A DNA stretch of 64,000 nt from Pseudomonas sp. N3-W (GTDB lineage Bacteria > Pseudomonadota > Gammaproteobacteria > Pseudomonadales > Pseudomonadaceae), in the NCBI RefSeq assembly GCF_024970185.1, contig NZ_CP103965.1:4669001-4733000 (forward strand). Reading direction: 5' to 3'. The number at the start of each line of letters is the position of its first letter. The first letter of the stretch is position 1. Shown piece after piece: positions 9,106 to 18,931 of the stretch. The translations under genes and the position numbers were made by a program. The notes below the pieces were generated by a model that saw only the letters and a program-made list of their open reading frames with translations, did not search any database and was not told where the DNA came from.

Positions 9106-9915
9106 ATGCAACTCATCGATATCGGCGTCAACCTCACCAACCCCAGTTTTGCCGACAAACACCAGGCCGTACTCGACCGTGCCTATGCCGCCGGGGTCTG
9201 CCAATTGGTGCTTACTGGCACCAGCGTCGAGGGCAGCGAACAGGCCCTGCAACTGTGCCGACAACTGGATGAAAGCGCTGAACGGTTGTTCGCCACCGCC
9301 GGCATTCACCCGCATTCGGCCAGCGACTGGAACGCCGACAGCGCCCAGCGCCTGCGCAGTTTGCTCAAGGAGCCGAACATGGTCGCCGTGGGTGAATGCG
9401 GGCTGGATTTCAATCGGGATTTCTCCCCGCGCCCGCAACAGGAAAAAGTACTGGAAGAACACCTAGCCATGGCGGTCGAGCTGCAATTGCCGGTGTTCCT
9501 GCATGAGCGCGATGCCAATCAGCGCCTGCTGGAAATCCTGCGCGATTACCGTGACCAGTTACCGGCAGCCGTGGTGCATTGCTTTACCGGGGAAAAGAAG
9601 GCGCTGTTCAGCTATCTCGATCTGGATCTGCACGTCGGCATCACCGGATGGATCTGCGACGAACGCCGGGGCACGCATCTGCATCCGCTGGTGAAAGAGA
9701 TCAAGGCCGGGCGCCTGATGCTGGAAAGCGATGCGCCGTACCTGCTGCCGCGCACCCTGCGACCCAAGCCGAAGAATGGCCGTAACGAGCCAGCGTATCT
9801 GACCGACGTTTTGCGCGAAGTGGCGTTACATCGTGGTGAGAGCGAGGAAGAACTGGCGGCACATACCACTGCTTGTGCGCGGACTTTCTTCCGCCTGCCT
9901 TCGATCTCCGAGTAA
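9106..9915 (+). CDS. TatD family hydrolase (metal-dependent DNase)
   Basis: A 269-residue TIM-barrel amidohydrolase-fold enzyme. Metal ligands are visible in [27 protein letters not shown] and [10 protein letters not shown]. TatD enzymes have 3'-5' exonuclease or DNase activity and take part in DNA repair and degradation; D-aminoacyl-tRNA activity has been proposed for some relatives. The ATG at 9106 was chosen (GAGG upstream) over an in-frame GTG at 9088. It is divergent from the lytic transglycosylase gene, and 112 bases separate it from the chemoreceptor gene. Confidence 0.94.
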   Translation: MQLIDIGVNLTNPSFADKHQAVLDRAYAAGVCQLVLTGTSVEGSEQALQLCRQLDESAERLFATAGIHPHSASDWNADSAQRLRSLLKEPNMVAVGECGLDFNRDFSPRPQQEKVLEEHLAMAVELQLPVFLHERDANQRLLEILRDYRDQLPAAVVHCFTGEKKALFSYLDLDLHVGITGWICDERRGTHLHPLVKEIKAGRLMLESDAPYLLPRTLRPKPKNGRNEPAYLTDVLREVALHRGESEEELAAHTTACARTFFRLPSISE

Positions 9916-10027
9916 CCACAGGGGCAATGGTGTCTGCTTGTTGATTTGCATCAAGATCCCGCCCCCTGCATAGCGGCACAATGCTGGCACCTTGCCAATG
10001 CTGTTTCCGCTATCAGAGAAGACCTCC

Positions 10028-11509
10028 ATGGGTGCCTGGCTTAGCAACATCTCGCTGAAATATAAATTCTGGGCGGTCAATGCGGTCGCCTTTGTCACCA
10101 CCCTGCTGCTAGTGCTGTACGCCGTGCAACTCGAGCAGCAGGCCCGCAGCCAGGCCTCCCAGGCTTCGTCCCAGGCTCAGGCACGCTTGCTCGGCGCCTG
10201 GCCTGCCGGTCAACCGCTGCCCAAGGCCGACAACCTGCTGACGTTCAATCGCGGGCAAGCGCCGCTGTTGAATGAGCAGCCCTTGTTGGAGCTGACTGAC
10301 ACCCACGGCTGGGTCGAGATCAACTCAATGCCACTGTTCGGCGACAACCCGTTGATGGGCGCCGACGTCTTCGCCCGTGCCGATGGCCAACAAGTCGCGG
10401 TGATCGCTTATGGCCCGAGCCTGAGTCAGGTGTTCGGTGAACGCTTCGTCAACTACGCGGCGACGGTGTTTATCCTGATGCTGGCGATGCTGGGCGCGTC
10501 TCAGTTGTTGATCCGCTTTTTGCTCAGCCAGCTCAATACCCTCAAAGACGTCATGCTCCATGTCGAGAAAACCGGTGATCTTTCAGCCCGTGTGCCGCTG
10601 GCTGGCAAAGATGAAGTCGGGCAAATGGCCAACGCCTTCAACGCGATGCAGGCAGGCTATCAGCGAGTGGTCAACACCGTTGCCAGTACCGCACGACAGC
10701 TGGACGTCGGCGCAGCGCGGCTGGCTTCAAGCATGAATGAAGTGCGCCACGGCATGCTTGGTCAGCAAAGCGAAACCGATCAGGCCGCCACCGCGATCAA
10801 CGAAATGACCGCCACCGTCTATCACATCGCCCAGCACGCCGGCGCCACCCGCGATCTCTCGAAAAGCGCCGACACGTTGGCAGGCAGTGGCCAGGAAGTG
10901 GTCAGCCGCGTGCAGAAGTCGATCGCCGGGCTGTCCAGCGGCGTGCAGCAGACCGCCGAGATGATCCAGCGCCTGGCCGAAGACAGCCAGAAGATCAACG
11001 GCGTGGTCAGCGTGATTCACAGCATCGCCGAACAGACCAACCTGCTGGCGCTGAACGCGGCCATCGAAGCCGCCCGGGCCGGTGAAATGGGCCGTGGTTT
11101 TGCCGTGGTGGCCGACGAAGTACGCAACCTGGCCAAGCGCGTGCAAGCCTCGACCGACGAAATCACTCTCATGGTCTCCGCGCTACAGGCGGGCACCCGC
11201 GATGCGGTGGATTTCATGCAGGAAAGCTCGTTCAAGGCCGACGACTGCGTGCAACAGGCACAAGAAGCTGGCGCGGCGTTGGCGGAAATCACCCGTGCGG
11301 TGGCGCAGATGCGTGAGAGCAACACCCAGATCGCGGTTGCCGCCGAGCAGCAGAGTCAGGTGGCGGAAGAAATGAATCGAGCAGTGGTGAGCATTCGTGA
11401 TGTGACCGAGAACACCGTGCAGCAGACGGTGGATTCGGCCACGACCAGCAATGAGTTGGCGACCTTGGCCGGGGAGTTGAGCAAGGCCATAGGGCAGCTC
11501 AAGCTTTGA
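10028..11509 (+). CDS. Methyl-accepting chemotaxis protein
   Basis: A 493-residue chemoreceptor. TM1 lies at about 13-33, a small periplasmic sensor region at about 34-142 and TM2 at about 143-165. A HAMP domain (about 165-220) and a long cytoplasmic signalling coiled coil follow, with the conserved tip [19 protein letters not shown] and [13 protein letters not shown]. The ligand-binding region is only about 110 residues and does not read as a standard dCache or four-helix bundle, so the ligand is unknown. The C-terminus (AIGQLKL) lacks a CheR/CheB-binding pentapeptide. The ATG at 10028 fits the start of TM1; an in-frame ATG at 9992 is possible. Confidence 0.93.
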   Translation: MGAWLSNISLKYKFWAVNAVAFVTTLLLVLYAVQLEQQARSQASQASSQAQARLLGAWPAGQPLPKADNLLTFNRGQAPLLNEQPLLELTDTHGWVEINSMPLFGDNPLMGADVFARADGQQVAVIAYGPSLSQVFGERFVNYAATVFILMLAMLGASQLLIRFLLSQLNTLKDVMLHVEKTGDLSARVPLAGKDEVGQMANAFNAMQAGYQRVVNTVASTARQLDVGAARLASSMNEVRHGMLGQQSETDQAATAINEMTATVYHIAQHAGATRDLSKSADTLAGSGQEVVSRVQKSIAGLSSGVQQTAEMIQRLAEDSQKINGVVSVIHSIAEQTNLLALNAAIEAARAGEMGRGFAVVADEVRNLAKRVQASTDEITLMVSALQAGTRDAVDFMQESSFKADDCVQQAQEAGAALAEITRAVAQMRESNTQIAVAAEQQSQVAEEMNRAVVSIRDVTENTVQQTVDSATTSNELATLAGELSKAIGQLKL

Positions 11510-11516
11510 CGGCCCA

Positions 11517-11580
11517 TCGCGAGCAGGCTCGCTCCCACAGATAAATCGCATTCCAGTGTGGGAGCGAGCCTGCTCGCGAA
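11517..11580. repeat. REPIN (two inverted REPs)
   Basis: TCGCGAGCAGGCTCGCTCCC and its inverted copy are separated by a short spacer, directly downstream of the chemoreceptor stop. This is the GTGGGAGC-core REP class found repeatedly in this window. It may also end transcription or protect the mRNA. Confidence 0.9.
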
Positions 11581-11712
11581 AGCGCCAGACCGACCAACAT
11601 CAATAGCGAACATGATCCACTATCACCCCGATAGCCAACCTTGATTCGCCGCCCACCCTGCCCACGCCTATTCTTCAATCATGTGTTCAACACCGAATGA
11701 GGAGTATTCAAC

Positions 11713-11946
11713 ATGGGCAAACGTCATCCGCACCTTCCCGCCTGGCAATGGCGAGTGAACCCGCAGAATCATCAGCACCCGACCCATTTCGTGTTGCAGC
11801 TGATTGCGGTGCCGCTGTTCATTATCGGCTTCCTGCTGGTGGTCTCCGGGGTCTTCAGCCTGAACCTGCCAAGCGTGGCAGTCGGTGTCGTCGGCCTGCT
11901 CGCCGCCCTCGGCCTGCAACGTCACGGTCACAAGTTCGAGGCGTGA
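11713..11946 (+). CDS. Small inner-membrane protein
   Basis: A 77-residue protein with a hydrophilic His/Pro-rich N-terminus (HPHLPAWQWRVNPQNHQHPT) followed by two closely spaced hydrophobic helices (about 27-46 and 49-66). A GGAG site eight bases upstream supports the ATG. The His-rich start and the two-helix hairpin recall short DUF962/Mpo1-like membrane proteins, but the match is loose. It is convergent with the thioesterase gene. Function unknown. Confidence 0.7.
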   Translation: MGKRHPHLPAWQWRVNPQNHQHPTHFVLQLIAVPLFIIGFLLVVSGVFSLNLPSVAVGVVGLLAALGLQRHGHKFEA

Positions 11947-11956
11947 GGGACGCTGA

Positions 11957-12751
11957 TCAGGCAAAGATCGTCACGGTCTGCCGGCTCATGGCAATGAGCC
12001 GGCCGTCGGCGCTCCACAGTTTGGCAGCGGCGTGTCCGTAGCCGTCGGCGGCATGGTCGATTTCCACCAGGTACTTGCACCAGTCCAGCGTGCTCAGATC
12101 GAGCAACGGCTGGACGAATTCGATGGTCCAGGTCAGCGTACTGCCCATCGCCGGCTTGTTCAGGTGCGGTAACAGGGCCGGTGGCCAGGCATCTACCAGT
12201 GCCAGAATGTACGCCTCGGTGACGGCCTCATTCTTCTCCCCGCGCAACCGTACCCAGCCCCCCATTTCCCGGGACTTGTTGCCGGTGAACGGCAAACCTC
12301 CGACGCTCCAGCGCATCGCCAGGTGCTTCATGAATTCTGGTGTTATGCCTTTGAGGTAAGGCAGCTCCTGGCAGTCGTCCCAGTGTTTCATCTGCGGCGC
12401 CGGCTGAGCAGTCACCGCGACTTCGGACGGTCGCGAGGCGCCGAAGCTGCCCTGGATCAGCGTCACCACTTGTCCTTTCTGCATGGCACGGCCCAGCACC
12501 TGGCTGACAGCTTTGCCTTCGCGTAATACATCCACTTCAAAACTGACCGGCACATCCGGCTCGACCGGGCCGACAAAGGTGATTGCCAGCGATCGCACCG
12601 GGCGATCCATCGGCACCTTGGCGCGCATGGCTTCGTACTGCAACGCCGCCACCAGGCCACCGAAACTGGCACGCCCCTGGCCCCACTCGGCCGGAATCGA
12701 CAACGACTGAGGCTGACGGCGAACAGCGTCGAGCAGATCGGAAAAGTCCAT
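11957..12751 (-). CDS. Acyl-CoA thioesterase family protein (double hotdog)
   Basis: A 264-residue protein with TesB-like organisation. An N-terminal hotdog domain (about 15-115, with WGQGRASFGGLVAALQYEAM) and a C-terminal hotdog (about 145-262, ending in LIAMSRQTVTIFA) are present. TesB enzymes hydrolyse acyl-CoA to fatty acid and CoA; the exact chain length is not readable. The gene stands alone on the minus strand, with the small membrane protein gene convergent. Confident as to fold, moderate as to activity. Confidence 0.88.
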   Translation of the reverse strand: MDFSDLLDAVRRQPQSLSIPAEWGQGRASFGGLVAALQYEAMRAKVPMDRPVRSLAITFVGPVEPDVPVSFEVDVLREGKAVSQVLGRAMQKGQVVTLIQGSFGASRPSEVAVTAQPAPQMKHWDDCQELPYLKGITPEFMKHLAMRWSVGGLPFTGNKSREMGGWVRLRGEKNEAVTEAYILALVDAWPPALLPHLNKPAMGSTLTWTIEFVQPLLDLSTLDWCKYLVEIDHAADGYGHAAAKLWSADGRLIAMSRQTVTIFA

Positions 12752-12881
12752 GGCAACCTCATAAGGCGGAAAAAGGATGACGGGATCTTAACCAGCTGGC
12801 GCGCGCGGTACAGCGCTTATTCCGGACAAATAAACTGACAGATAAGCCGTCCTGGCCCAAACTTTCATTCAAATATCAGCA

Positions 12882-12921
12882 CAAAACCCTGTGGGAGCTT
12901 GCTCGCTCCCACAGGGTTTTG
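12882..12921 (-). terminator. REP-derived terminator of the CHAD gene
   Basis: A perfect 17-base inverted repeat (CAAAACCCTGTGGGAGC and complement) surrounds a six-base loop. Its core is the REP sequence GTGGGAGC, and the arms are extended by AAAACCC/GGGTTTT so that the hairpin ends in a T run on either strand. It sits eight bases past the CHAD stop. Confidence 0.8.
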
Positions 12922-12929
12922 CATTGTTT

Positions 12930-13697
12930 TCAGGATTTGAAGCAGGACGCACTGAGTGTGTCGAGAACGCGGTCGGCGCGGCTTTCGGCCTTGGCCATGG
13001 TGGTTTTCCATACCGATACGCAGGGCAGCAAATCCGCCTCGTGCTCAGCCCGGACCAGCCACTGCCAGCAATCATGCCAGTCGCCCAAAGCACTTTGCGC
13101 CGCTTTGAGCCGTGGCATGGCCGCGTCCGGCAGACGATCAAGGTCGGGATAGGCTTCAATGCCATAACGCACACGCTTGATCAGCAGGCGCAAGCGATGG
13201 CGATCATGGGCAGGGTCGTGCAGCGCCTGATCCAGTTTCTTCCACTGCTTGGCCAGGCGCTTTTCGATGCGCTGGCGCAAGCCCTTGAGCAAGCCCTGAC
13301 GCTGGGAGGCTCGCAGGAAACGCGGGAAGGCGTCGAGGATCATCAGTAGTTGCGCCAACTCGGGGCTCTCGGCGACCGCGGGATAAGCCGCATGCATCTG
13401 CGCCATGCGCCGCTGTGCGGCTTCGGGTTGATGGTGCTCGAGCAAATACGCCGCCAGCACTTCACGATCGCGTAACGGCGTAGTCAGTTGCCCCACGCCG
13501 GACGCCGCGGTTTCCAGTTGCTCCACACCCGGCAACCCGCGCAGGGGCCGCAGCAGGCTGCGCAAACGGCGAACCGTGGTGCGCAACTCGTGCAACGCTT
13601 CAGGATCGGTATGGGCACTCAAACGTGCCTGGCACGCCATAAGACGCACCTCCAGCCCCAGAACATGCGCCACCAACCGATCAACCAACGCTGACAT
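12930..13697 (-). CDS. CHAD domain-containing protein
   Basis: A 255-residue helical protein with the conserved histidine alpha-helical domain pattern. HELRTTVRRLRSLL near residues 53-66 and the basic helices RHRLRLLIKRVRYGIEAY (about 180-200) match CHAD, which binds inorganic polyphosphate. Unlike many CHAD proteins it has no attached CYTH domain. The ATG at 13697 was chosen because GGGAGCAGG precedes it; the in-frame codon at 13739 lacks a ribosome site. Role probably linked to polyphosphate granules; inferred from family. Confidence 0.88.
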   Translation of the reverse strand: MSALVDRLVAHVLGLEVRLMACQARLSAHTDPEALHELRTTVRRLRSLLRPLRGLPGVEQLETAASGVGQLTTPLRDREVLAAYLLEHHQPEAAQRRMAQMHAAYPAVAESPELAQLLMILDAFPRFLRASQRQGLLKGLRQRIEKRLAKQWKKLDQALHDPAHDRHRLRLLIKRVRYGIEAYPDLDRLPDAAMPRLKAAQSALGDWHDCWQWLVRAEHEADLLPCVSVWKTTMAKAESRADRVLDTLSASCFKS

Positions 13698-13783
13698 CAC
13701 CTGCTCCCTGATGCGAATTCCCCTTGTCGTGTCTGACAACAGTAGCTGCCGTCAGGCGCATGACCATTGAGCCAGGTCATTGC

Positions 13784-14062
13784 TTAACGACCAGCGCGGG
13801 ACTCGCGAATATAAAAACGCGCCTTTTCGGCCTTGCTGGTGCAGCCCTCATAACCTTCGAACTGCTGCTGGGTCTTGGCGCCGGTCAGCAACGACAGGGC
13901 CTTGGAGTAACTGACTGTGCCGGCAAAACCTTCGGCCTTGGCCAGGTCCAGCTCGTGCCAGGCGCTGTCGAGGTTGCTTGCACAGCTGTCGCGGTAAGCG
14001 GTTTTACCGGCACAGCCGGCCAATGCCAGCGCGATCAAAGGCACACAGATCCAGGCTTTCAT
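13784..14062 (-). CDS. Small lipoprotein of unknown function
   Basis: A 92-residue protein with a signal peptide and lipobox (LALAGC) near residue 18. The mature part carries two further Cys (DSCASN, YEGCTSK), which could form a disulfide in the periplasm, and ends in a basic helix (KARFYIRESRAGR). A GAGGTG ribosome site precedes the ATG at 14062. It is divergent from the patatin gene. No family function is recognised. Confidence 0.82.
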   Translation of the reverse strand: MKAWICVPLIALALAGCAGKTAYRDSCASNLDSAWHELDLAKAEGFAGTVSYSKALSLLTGAKTQQQFEGYEGCTSKAEKARFYIRESRAGR

Positions 14063-14282
14063 GAATAACACCTCAAATTAGATAAACAACCGTGCAGGTA
14101 AGACGGTGTCGCGGGCAAAAAGTGCCTTGCTCCCATAGTCGAAACTATAGCGCTCGCCAGAATACCCATCGGACAACATCGTGTATCAAAAAACGACGTC
14201 ATCGCCGTGCCCTGCGACCTTAACGATTGAAGCGGGGCCCTTGATGGGTGCATTGTTGAATCTTGTCAGATGAGGGCGGTTC

Positions 14283-15320
14283 ATGAAAAAGCGTGTCGCA
14301 CTGGTGCTGGGCTCAGGTGGAGCCCGGGGCTATGCCCATATCGGTGTCATTGAAGAGATCGAACGGCGTGGCTACGACATCGCCTGTATCGCCGGTTGTT
14401 CCATGGGGGCCGTGGTCGGTGGCATTTATGCCGCCGGCAAACTCGACGAATATCGCAACTGGATCGAAAGCCTGGACTACCTCGACGTGCTGCGTCTGGT
14501 GGACGTCAGTTTCAGGCTGGGCGCGATTCGTGGGGAGAAAGTCTTCGGGCAGATCCGCAAGATTGTCGGCGAGATCAATATCGAAGAACTGCGCATCCCC
14601 TACACAGCCGTGGCCACCGACCTGACCAATCAGCAGGAAATCTGGTTTCAGGAAGGCTGCCTGCATCAGGCGATGCGCGCTTCAGCGGCGATTCCCAGTT
14701 TGTTCACGCCGGTGATGCAGGGCAATCGCATGCTGGTCGACGGTGGCTTGCTGAACCCGTTGCCCATCGTGCCGGTGGTGTCGAGTCATTGCGACCTGAT
14801 CATCGCGGTCAACCTCAACGCCACCAATCAGCGGCATTATAAATTACCGGTTATCCAGCGCCCACCGGCGTTCAAGAGCCGCTTCGACAACCTGATCAAT
14901 TCCCTCGGTTCGCACTTGCCGTTTCGGCGCAAACAGGCTGAACAGTTATTGTTGCTGGAACAGGAAGCACTGAAGGCCGACGCGGCGGAAATCAACCCGT
15001 GGCTGGAGTCTGCCGAACCTCAAGCGCAGCAACCGGCTGCAGCCCCGGAAACCGAAGGCGCGCCGAAATCGGCCACCGGTTCGTTCATCATCGACAACGT
15101 CGGGCCGGCGTCCCTGCTGGATTTGATCAACCAGAGTTTCGAGGTGATGCAGACATCGTTGGCGCAGTACAAGATTGCCGGTTATCCGCCGGACGTGCTG
15201 ATCAATGTGCCCAAGCGGGTGTGCCGGTTTTTCGAGTTCTACAAGGCGCCAGAGTTGATCGCGCTGGGTCGCGAGATTGCGAGCGATACGCTGGATCGGT
15301 ATGAGAGTGAGCAGAATTGA
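14283..15320 (+). CDS. Patatin-like phospholipase, RssA type
   Basis: A 345-residue protein with the patatin catalytic dyad. The oxyanion loop is GSGGARG, the nucleophile elbow is GCSMG (Ser about residue 40) and the Asp is in VDGGLLNPLP. The C-terminal ~120 residues are variable and partly low-complexity (PQAQQPAAAPETEGAP). The family hydrolyses acyl groups of phospholipids; RssA-group members are cytoplasmic, and no signal peptide is seen. It is convergent with kdpE, with a REP hairpin between them. Confidence 0.92.
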   Translation: MKKRVALVLGSGGARGYAHIGVIEEIERRGYDIACIAGCSMGAVVGGIYAAGKLDEYRNWIESLDYLDVLRLVDVSFRLGAIRGEKVFGQIRKIVGEINIEELRIPYTAVATDLTNQQEIWFQEGCLHQAMRASAAIPSLFTPVMQGNRMLVDGGLLNPLPIVPVVSSHCDLIIAVNLNATNQRHYKLPVIQRPPAFKSRFDNLINSLGSHLPFRRKQAEQLLLLEQEALKADAAEINPWLESAEPQAQQPAAAPETEGAPKSATGSFIIDNVGPASLLDLINQSFEVMQTSLAQYKIAGYPPDVLINVPKRVCRFFEFYKAPELIALGREIASDTLDRYESEQN

Positions 15321-15354
15321 GTACCTGAAAAATCTCGGGTGACTGCAAGGGCCT

Positions 15355-15380
15355 CTTCGCGAGCAGGCTTGCTCGCGAAG
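15355..15380. repeat. Single REP hairpin between patatin gene and kdpE
   Basis: CTTCGCGAGCA and its complement surround GGCT. It lies between two convergent stops (15320 and 15405) and may serve as a terminator for both. Confidence 0.8.
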
Positions 15381-15404
15381 ACGTCAGCCCAGCCAACACA
15401 AAAA

Positions 15405-16100
15405 CTAAAGCCCCCCCTCAATCAACCGATACCCGACCCCCGCCTCCGTCACGATAAACCGGGGCTGGGTCGGATCGTCCGCCAGTTTCTGGCGCAGGTG
15501 CCCGACCACAATCCGCAGGTAGTGGCTGTCCTCGGTGTGGGTCGGCCCCCAGATGTCCTTGAGCAGTTGCTGCTGGGTGATGACCCGCCCCGGATGGCGT
15601 GCCAGTTGTGCCAGCACCGCATATTCCTTACGGGTCAGGGCCACTTCCGCGCCATCGAGCAGGACCCGGCGATAGGCCAGGTCCACGGTCAGCGGACCGA
15701 AGGTTAGCGCCGCCTGCTGGGCTTCACCAACCGGTGCCTGACGCAATAACGCCCGCACCCGGGCGAGAAACTCCTGAATGCCGAACGGTTTGGTCACGTA
15801 GTCATTGGCACCGCCGTCCAGCGCTTCGACCTTCTGCCCTTCGCTGGCCCGCACCGACAACACCAGCACCGGCACCGTCGACCATTCGCGAAACTCGCGC
15901 AGCACTTGCTGGCCGTCCATGTCCGGCAGACCAAGGTCAAGCACCAGCAGGTCAGGTTTGTTCAGCGCCGCCTGGGCCAGGCCCTCGGTGCCGGTGCCAG
16001 CCTCCAGCACTTTGTAGCCCTGGGAGGCGAGGCTGATGCGCAGAAATTTGCGGATTTGCGGTTCGTCATCAATGACCAAAATGGTCGCAGTCTGGCTCAT
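15405..16100 (-). CDS. kdpE: Response regulator KdpE
   Basis: A 231-residue OmpR/PhoB-type regulator. The receiver domain (about 5-118) has DD acid residues (VIDDEPQ), phospho-Asp in LVLDLGLPDMDG and Lys in VTKPF. A winged-helix DNA-binding domain follows (about 130-228, with RHPGRVITQQQLL and GVGYRLI). It is phosphorylated by KdpD and activates the kdp structural genes under potassium limitation or osmotic upshift. It is the last gene of the minus-strand kdp operon, 48 bases after kdpD. Confidence 0.96.
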   Translation of the reverse strand: MSQTATILVIDDEPQIRKFLRISLASQGYKVLEAGTGTEGLAQAALNKPDLLVLDLGLPDMDGQQVLREFREWSTVPVLVLSVRASEGQKVEALDGGANDYVTKPFGIQEFLARVRALLRQAPVGEAQQAALTFGPLTVDLAYRRVLLDGAEVALTRKEYAVLAQLARHPGRVITQQQLLKDIWGPTHTEDSHYLRIVVGHLRQKLADDPTQPRFIVTEAGVGYRLIEGGL

Positions 16101-16148
16101 GAATTCACATCAACACAAAGAAGTGGCAAGAGAGTAGCGCAAGGTCGA

Positions 16149-18800
16149 TCAGGCTTCACTTTCATAACCTGGCTGTTCCTGCAGCGGCAGGTGCAAGGTG
16201 ATGCAAGTGCCGCGCCCTTCGATGCCGTCGGCGACGCTGATTCGCCCGCCATGAGCACCGACCATGCCCTGACAGATCGCCAGCCCGAGGCCGGTGCCCT
16301 GCCCTCCACGATCACCGCGTGCGGCGGTGTAGAACATGTCGAAAATCTTCGCCCGCTCGTCCTCCGGAATACCCGGGCCTTCGTCGCTGACCGAGAAAAA
16401 CAGTTCTTCCTCAGCCACACCGGCGCGCAATTGCAGGCGTCCGTGAACCGGCGAAAACCGCGCAGCGTTTTCCAGCACATTGACCAGCGCCTGTTCAATC
16501 AGCGCAGCGTGCACATACAGCAACGGCAACTCGGCCGGTACTTCGGTGCTGACCTGCAACGGCGCCAGCACGGCGCGCAGACGATTGATGGAGCTGCCGA
16601 CGATGTCGGCCGGTGAAACCCAGTCCCGCGCCAGTTTCAGGGCGCCGTGACCGAGACGGGTCATGTCCAGCAGGTTCTGGATGTAGCGATCCAGACGTTC
16701 GGCTTCATCGCGAGTGCCTTCGAGCAACTCGCGGCGATCCTCCAGCGGAATCGCCTCGCCGAGGGCCAGCAGACTGTCGATGCTGCCGCGCATGGAGGTC
16801 AGCGGCGTGCGTAAATCGTGCGACACCGAAGCCAGCAGCGCGCTGCGCAGTTGCTCGGTTTCGCCGTGCAGGCGGGCCGCTTCGAGATCATCGGCCAGTT
16901 GCGCGCGGGCCAGCGCCTGCGCCAGCGGTTGGCTCAACGCAGTCAGCAAGCGCCGACGCTGTCCACTCAAGGACTGGCCCTCTTTGGCGCAGACGCCGAG
17001 CAACGCCAGCGGGCCGTCTTCCACCGACAACGGCCACCACCACCAACGGCCGAACGGCAAGGTACCGGTGCCCGCCCCTGCCGGTTGATCGTGCTGCCAG
17101 GCCCAATCGGCGGCAGCACGCTCGGCTTCGGAAAACTCCAGCGGACCGCCGGTTTCGACTTTCCAGCCACCCTGACCGTCACGGTTGAGCAGGCACAACT
17201 TCAAATCGTTCCAGCCATTGAGGTGCTGGGCGGCGGCGCTGACCACGGCCTGCCGATCGGTGGCCGCGGTGAGTCTGCGCGACAGATCAAGCAGTTCACT
17301 GGTCTCTTGCTGGGTCTCGCGCAGAGCCTGCAACTGCCGCCGCTGTCGCGCCGCAAGATTGCCGGTAAGGGCCGCCATCAGCAGGAAAAACAGTAGGGTC
17401 AATACGTCTTCTTCACGCTGGATGGCGAAGGAGAAATTCGGCGGGATAAACAAAAAGTCATAGGTCAGAAACGACAGCGCCGCGCAGGCCAGTGACGGGC
17501 CGAGGCTGCTGCGCACGGCCACCAACAGCACGGCGGCGAGAAACACCAGCGAGATGTTCGGCAGTGGCAAGACGCTCGACACCGCCCAGGCCAAACCGGT
17601 AGCGAGCACCGTTGCCACCAGCGCCAACGTGTAGTCGAACCACACCACCGACAAGGTCGGACGCTGGCGTGGCAGATGCTGTTGCTCATCGCTGTCGAGG
17701 ACGTTGATTTCCAGCCCGCGTGCATCACGCAACAAGCGCGACGCCAAACCACCGCCGAACAGCCGTCGACGCAAACGCTGTCGCGACTGCCCCACCAGCA
17801 CCAGGCTGGCACGGCGTTCGGTGGCGTGCTGGATCAGGGTTTTGGCCACCTCGCCGGCCCGCAGCAGCACCACTTCGCCACCGAGGCGTTCGGCCAGTTG
17901 CTGGGCGCTTTGCAGGCGCAGACGCGATTGCTCGTCGCGCACGCGGCCGTTGTCCACATGCACCAGGCTCCAGGGCAGATGCCGACGCTGGGCGACACGG
18001 CTGGCGTGGCGCACCAGACGTTCAGCCTGAGCATCGCCATCGACCCCGACCAGCAAACGCCCACGCACTGCAGGCGCTGCCTGGCCGAGCTGGCGATAAC
18101 CCTGTGCCAGATCGTTATCGACCTGCGCCGCCGCGGTTTGCATCGCCAGCTCGCGCAGTGCGGTGAGGTTGGTCTGGGTGAAAAATGCATCGATGGCCGC
18201 CCGCGCCTGTTCCGGCACATAGACCTTGCCGTCGCGCAGCCGCTCCAGCAGTTCCCGGGGCGGCAGGTCGATCAGCAGCAATTCATAGGCTTCTTGCAGC
18301 ACCCAGTCCGGCAGGGTTTCACGCACTTGCACGCCGGTGATGCCACGCACCTGATCGTTGAGACTTTCCAGATGCTGGACGTTGACCGTGGTGAACACAT
18401 CGATGCCGGCGGCCAGCAGTTCCTGAATGTCTTGCCAGCGTTTGGTGTGGCGGCTGCCGGGGGCGTTGCTGTGAGCCAGTTCATCGACAAGGACCAGCTT
18501 CGGCTTGGCTTTGAGCAGGCCGTCGAGGTCCATTTCTTCGAGCATCACGCCACGGTATTCCGAGCGCACCAAAGGCTGTTGCGGCAAGCCGCCAAGCAGC
18601 GCTTCGGTTTCGGCGCGGCCATGGGTTTCCACGACGCCGGCCATGACTTTCACGCCTTGACGCAGCTGGGTATGGGCCGCTTGCAGCATGGCGTAGGTCT
18701 TGCCGACACCGGGGGCGGCGCCCAGGAACACCTTGAGTCGGCCACGGCCGTCACGGGGCAGGTCTGCTAACAGCGCGTCGGCGCGGCCGGAGTCACTCAT
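16149..18800 (-). CDS. kdpD: Sensor histidine kinase KdpD
   Basis: An 883-residue sensor with an N-terminal KdpD domain with Walker A (GAAPGVGKT, 27-35). A USP-like domain (about 245-370), four TM helices (about 390-485, DUF4118) and a GAF-like region follow. The kinase core has the His in VSHDLRTPL (about 665) and the ATPase motifs NAARFSP, GPGIPEDE and GQGTGLGLAICQG. Full length compared with E. coli KdpD. It senses low external/internal potassium and phosphorylates KdpE. It is separated from kdpC by 131 bases that hold a REPIN, so coupling to the structural genes may be loosened. Confidence 0.96.
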   Translation of the reverse strand: MSDSGRADALLADLPRDGRGRLKVFLGAAPGVGKTYAMLQAAHTQLRQGVKVMAGVVETHGRAETEALLGGLPQQPLVRSEYRGVMLEEMDLDGLLKAKPKLVLVDELAHSNAPGSRHTKRWQDIQELLAAGIDVFTTVNVQHLESLNDQVRGITGVQVRETLPDWVLQEAYELLLIDLPPRELLERLRDGKVYVPEQARAAIDAFFTQTNLTALRELAMQTAAAQVDNDLAQGYRQLGQAAPAVRGRLLVGVDGDAQAERLVRHASRVAQRRHLPWSLVHVDNGRVRDEQSRLRLQSAQQLAERLGGEVVLLRAGEVAKTLIQHATERRASLVLVGQSRQRLRRRLFGGGLASRLLRDARGLEINVLDSDEQQHLPRQRPTLSVVWFDYTLALVATVLATGLAWAVSSVLPLPNISLVFLAAVLLVAVRSSLGPSLACAALSFLTYDFLFIPPNFSFAIQREEDVLTLLFFLLMAALTGNLAARQRRQLQALRETQQETSELLDLSRRLTAATDRQAVVSAAAQHLNGWNDLKLCLLNRDGQGGWKVETGGPLEFSEAERAAADWAWQHDQPAGAGTGTLPFGRWWWWPLSVEDGPLALLGVCAKEGQSLSGQRRRLLTALSQPLAQALARAQLADDLEAARLHGETEQLRSALLASVSHDLRTPLTSMRGSIDSLLALGEAIPLEDRRELLEGTRDEAERLDRYIQNLLDMTRLGHGALKLARDWVSPADIVGSSINRLRAVLAPLQVSTEVPAELPLLYVHAALIEQALVNVLENAARFSPVHGRLQLRAGVAEEELFFSVSDEGPGIPEDERAKIFDMFYTAARGDRGGQGTGLGLAICQGMVGAHGGRISVADGIEGRGTCITLHLPLQEQPGYESEA

Positions 18801-18850
18801 GCTTGAAGCTCTCTTCTTTCGGATATTTATGTGGTGCTAGTTATGCCGCC

Positions 18851-18915
18851 TTCGCGAGCAAGCCCGCTCCCACATTGGAATGCCTATCTAATGTGGGAGC
18901 GGGCTTGCTCGCGAA
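18851..18915. repeat. REPIN between kdpC and kdpD
   Basis: TTCGCGAGCAAGCCCGCTCC and its inverted copy flank a short AT-richer spacer. It lies inside the kdp operon, between the structural gene kdpC and the sensor gene kdpD. Confidence 0.9.
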
Positions 18916-18931
18916 CGGGCGCGCCGCCGAT

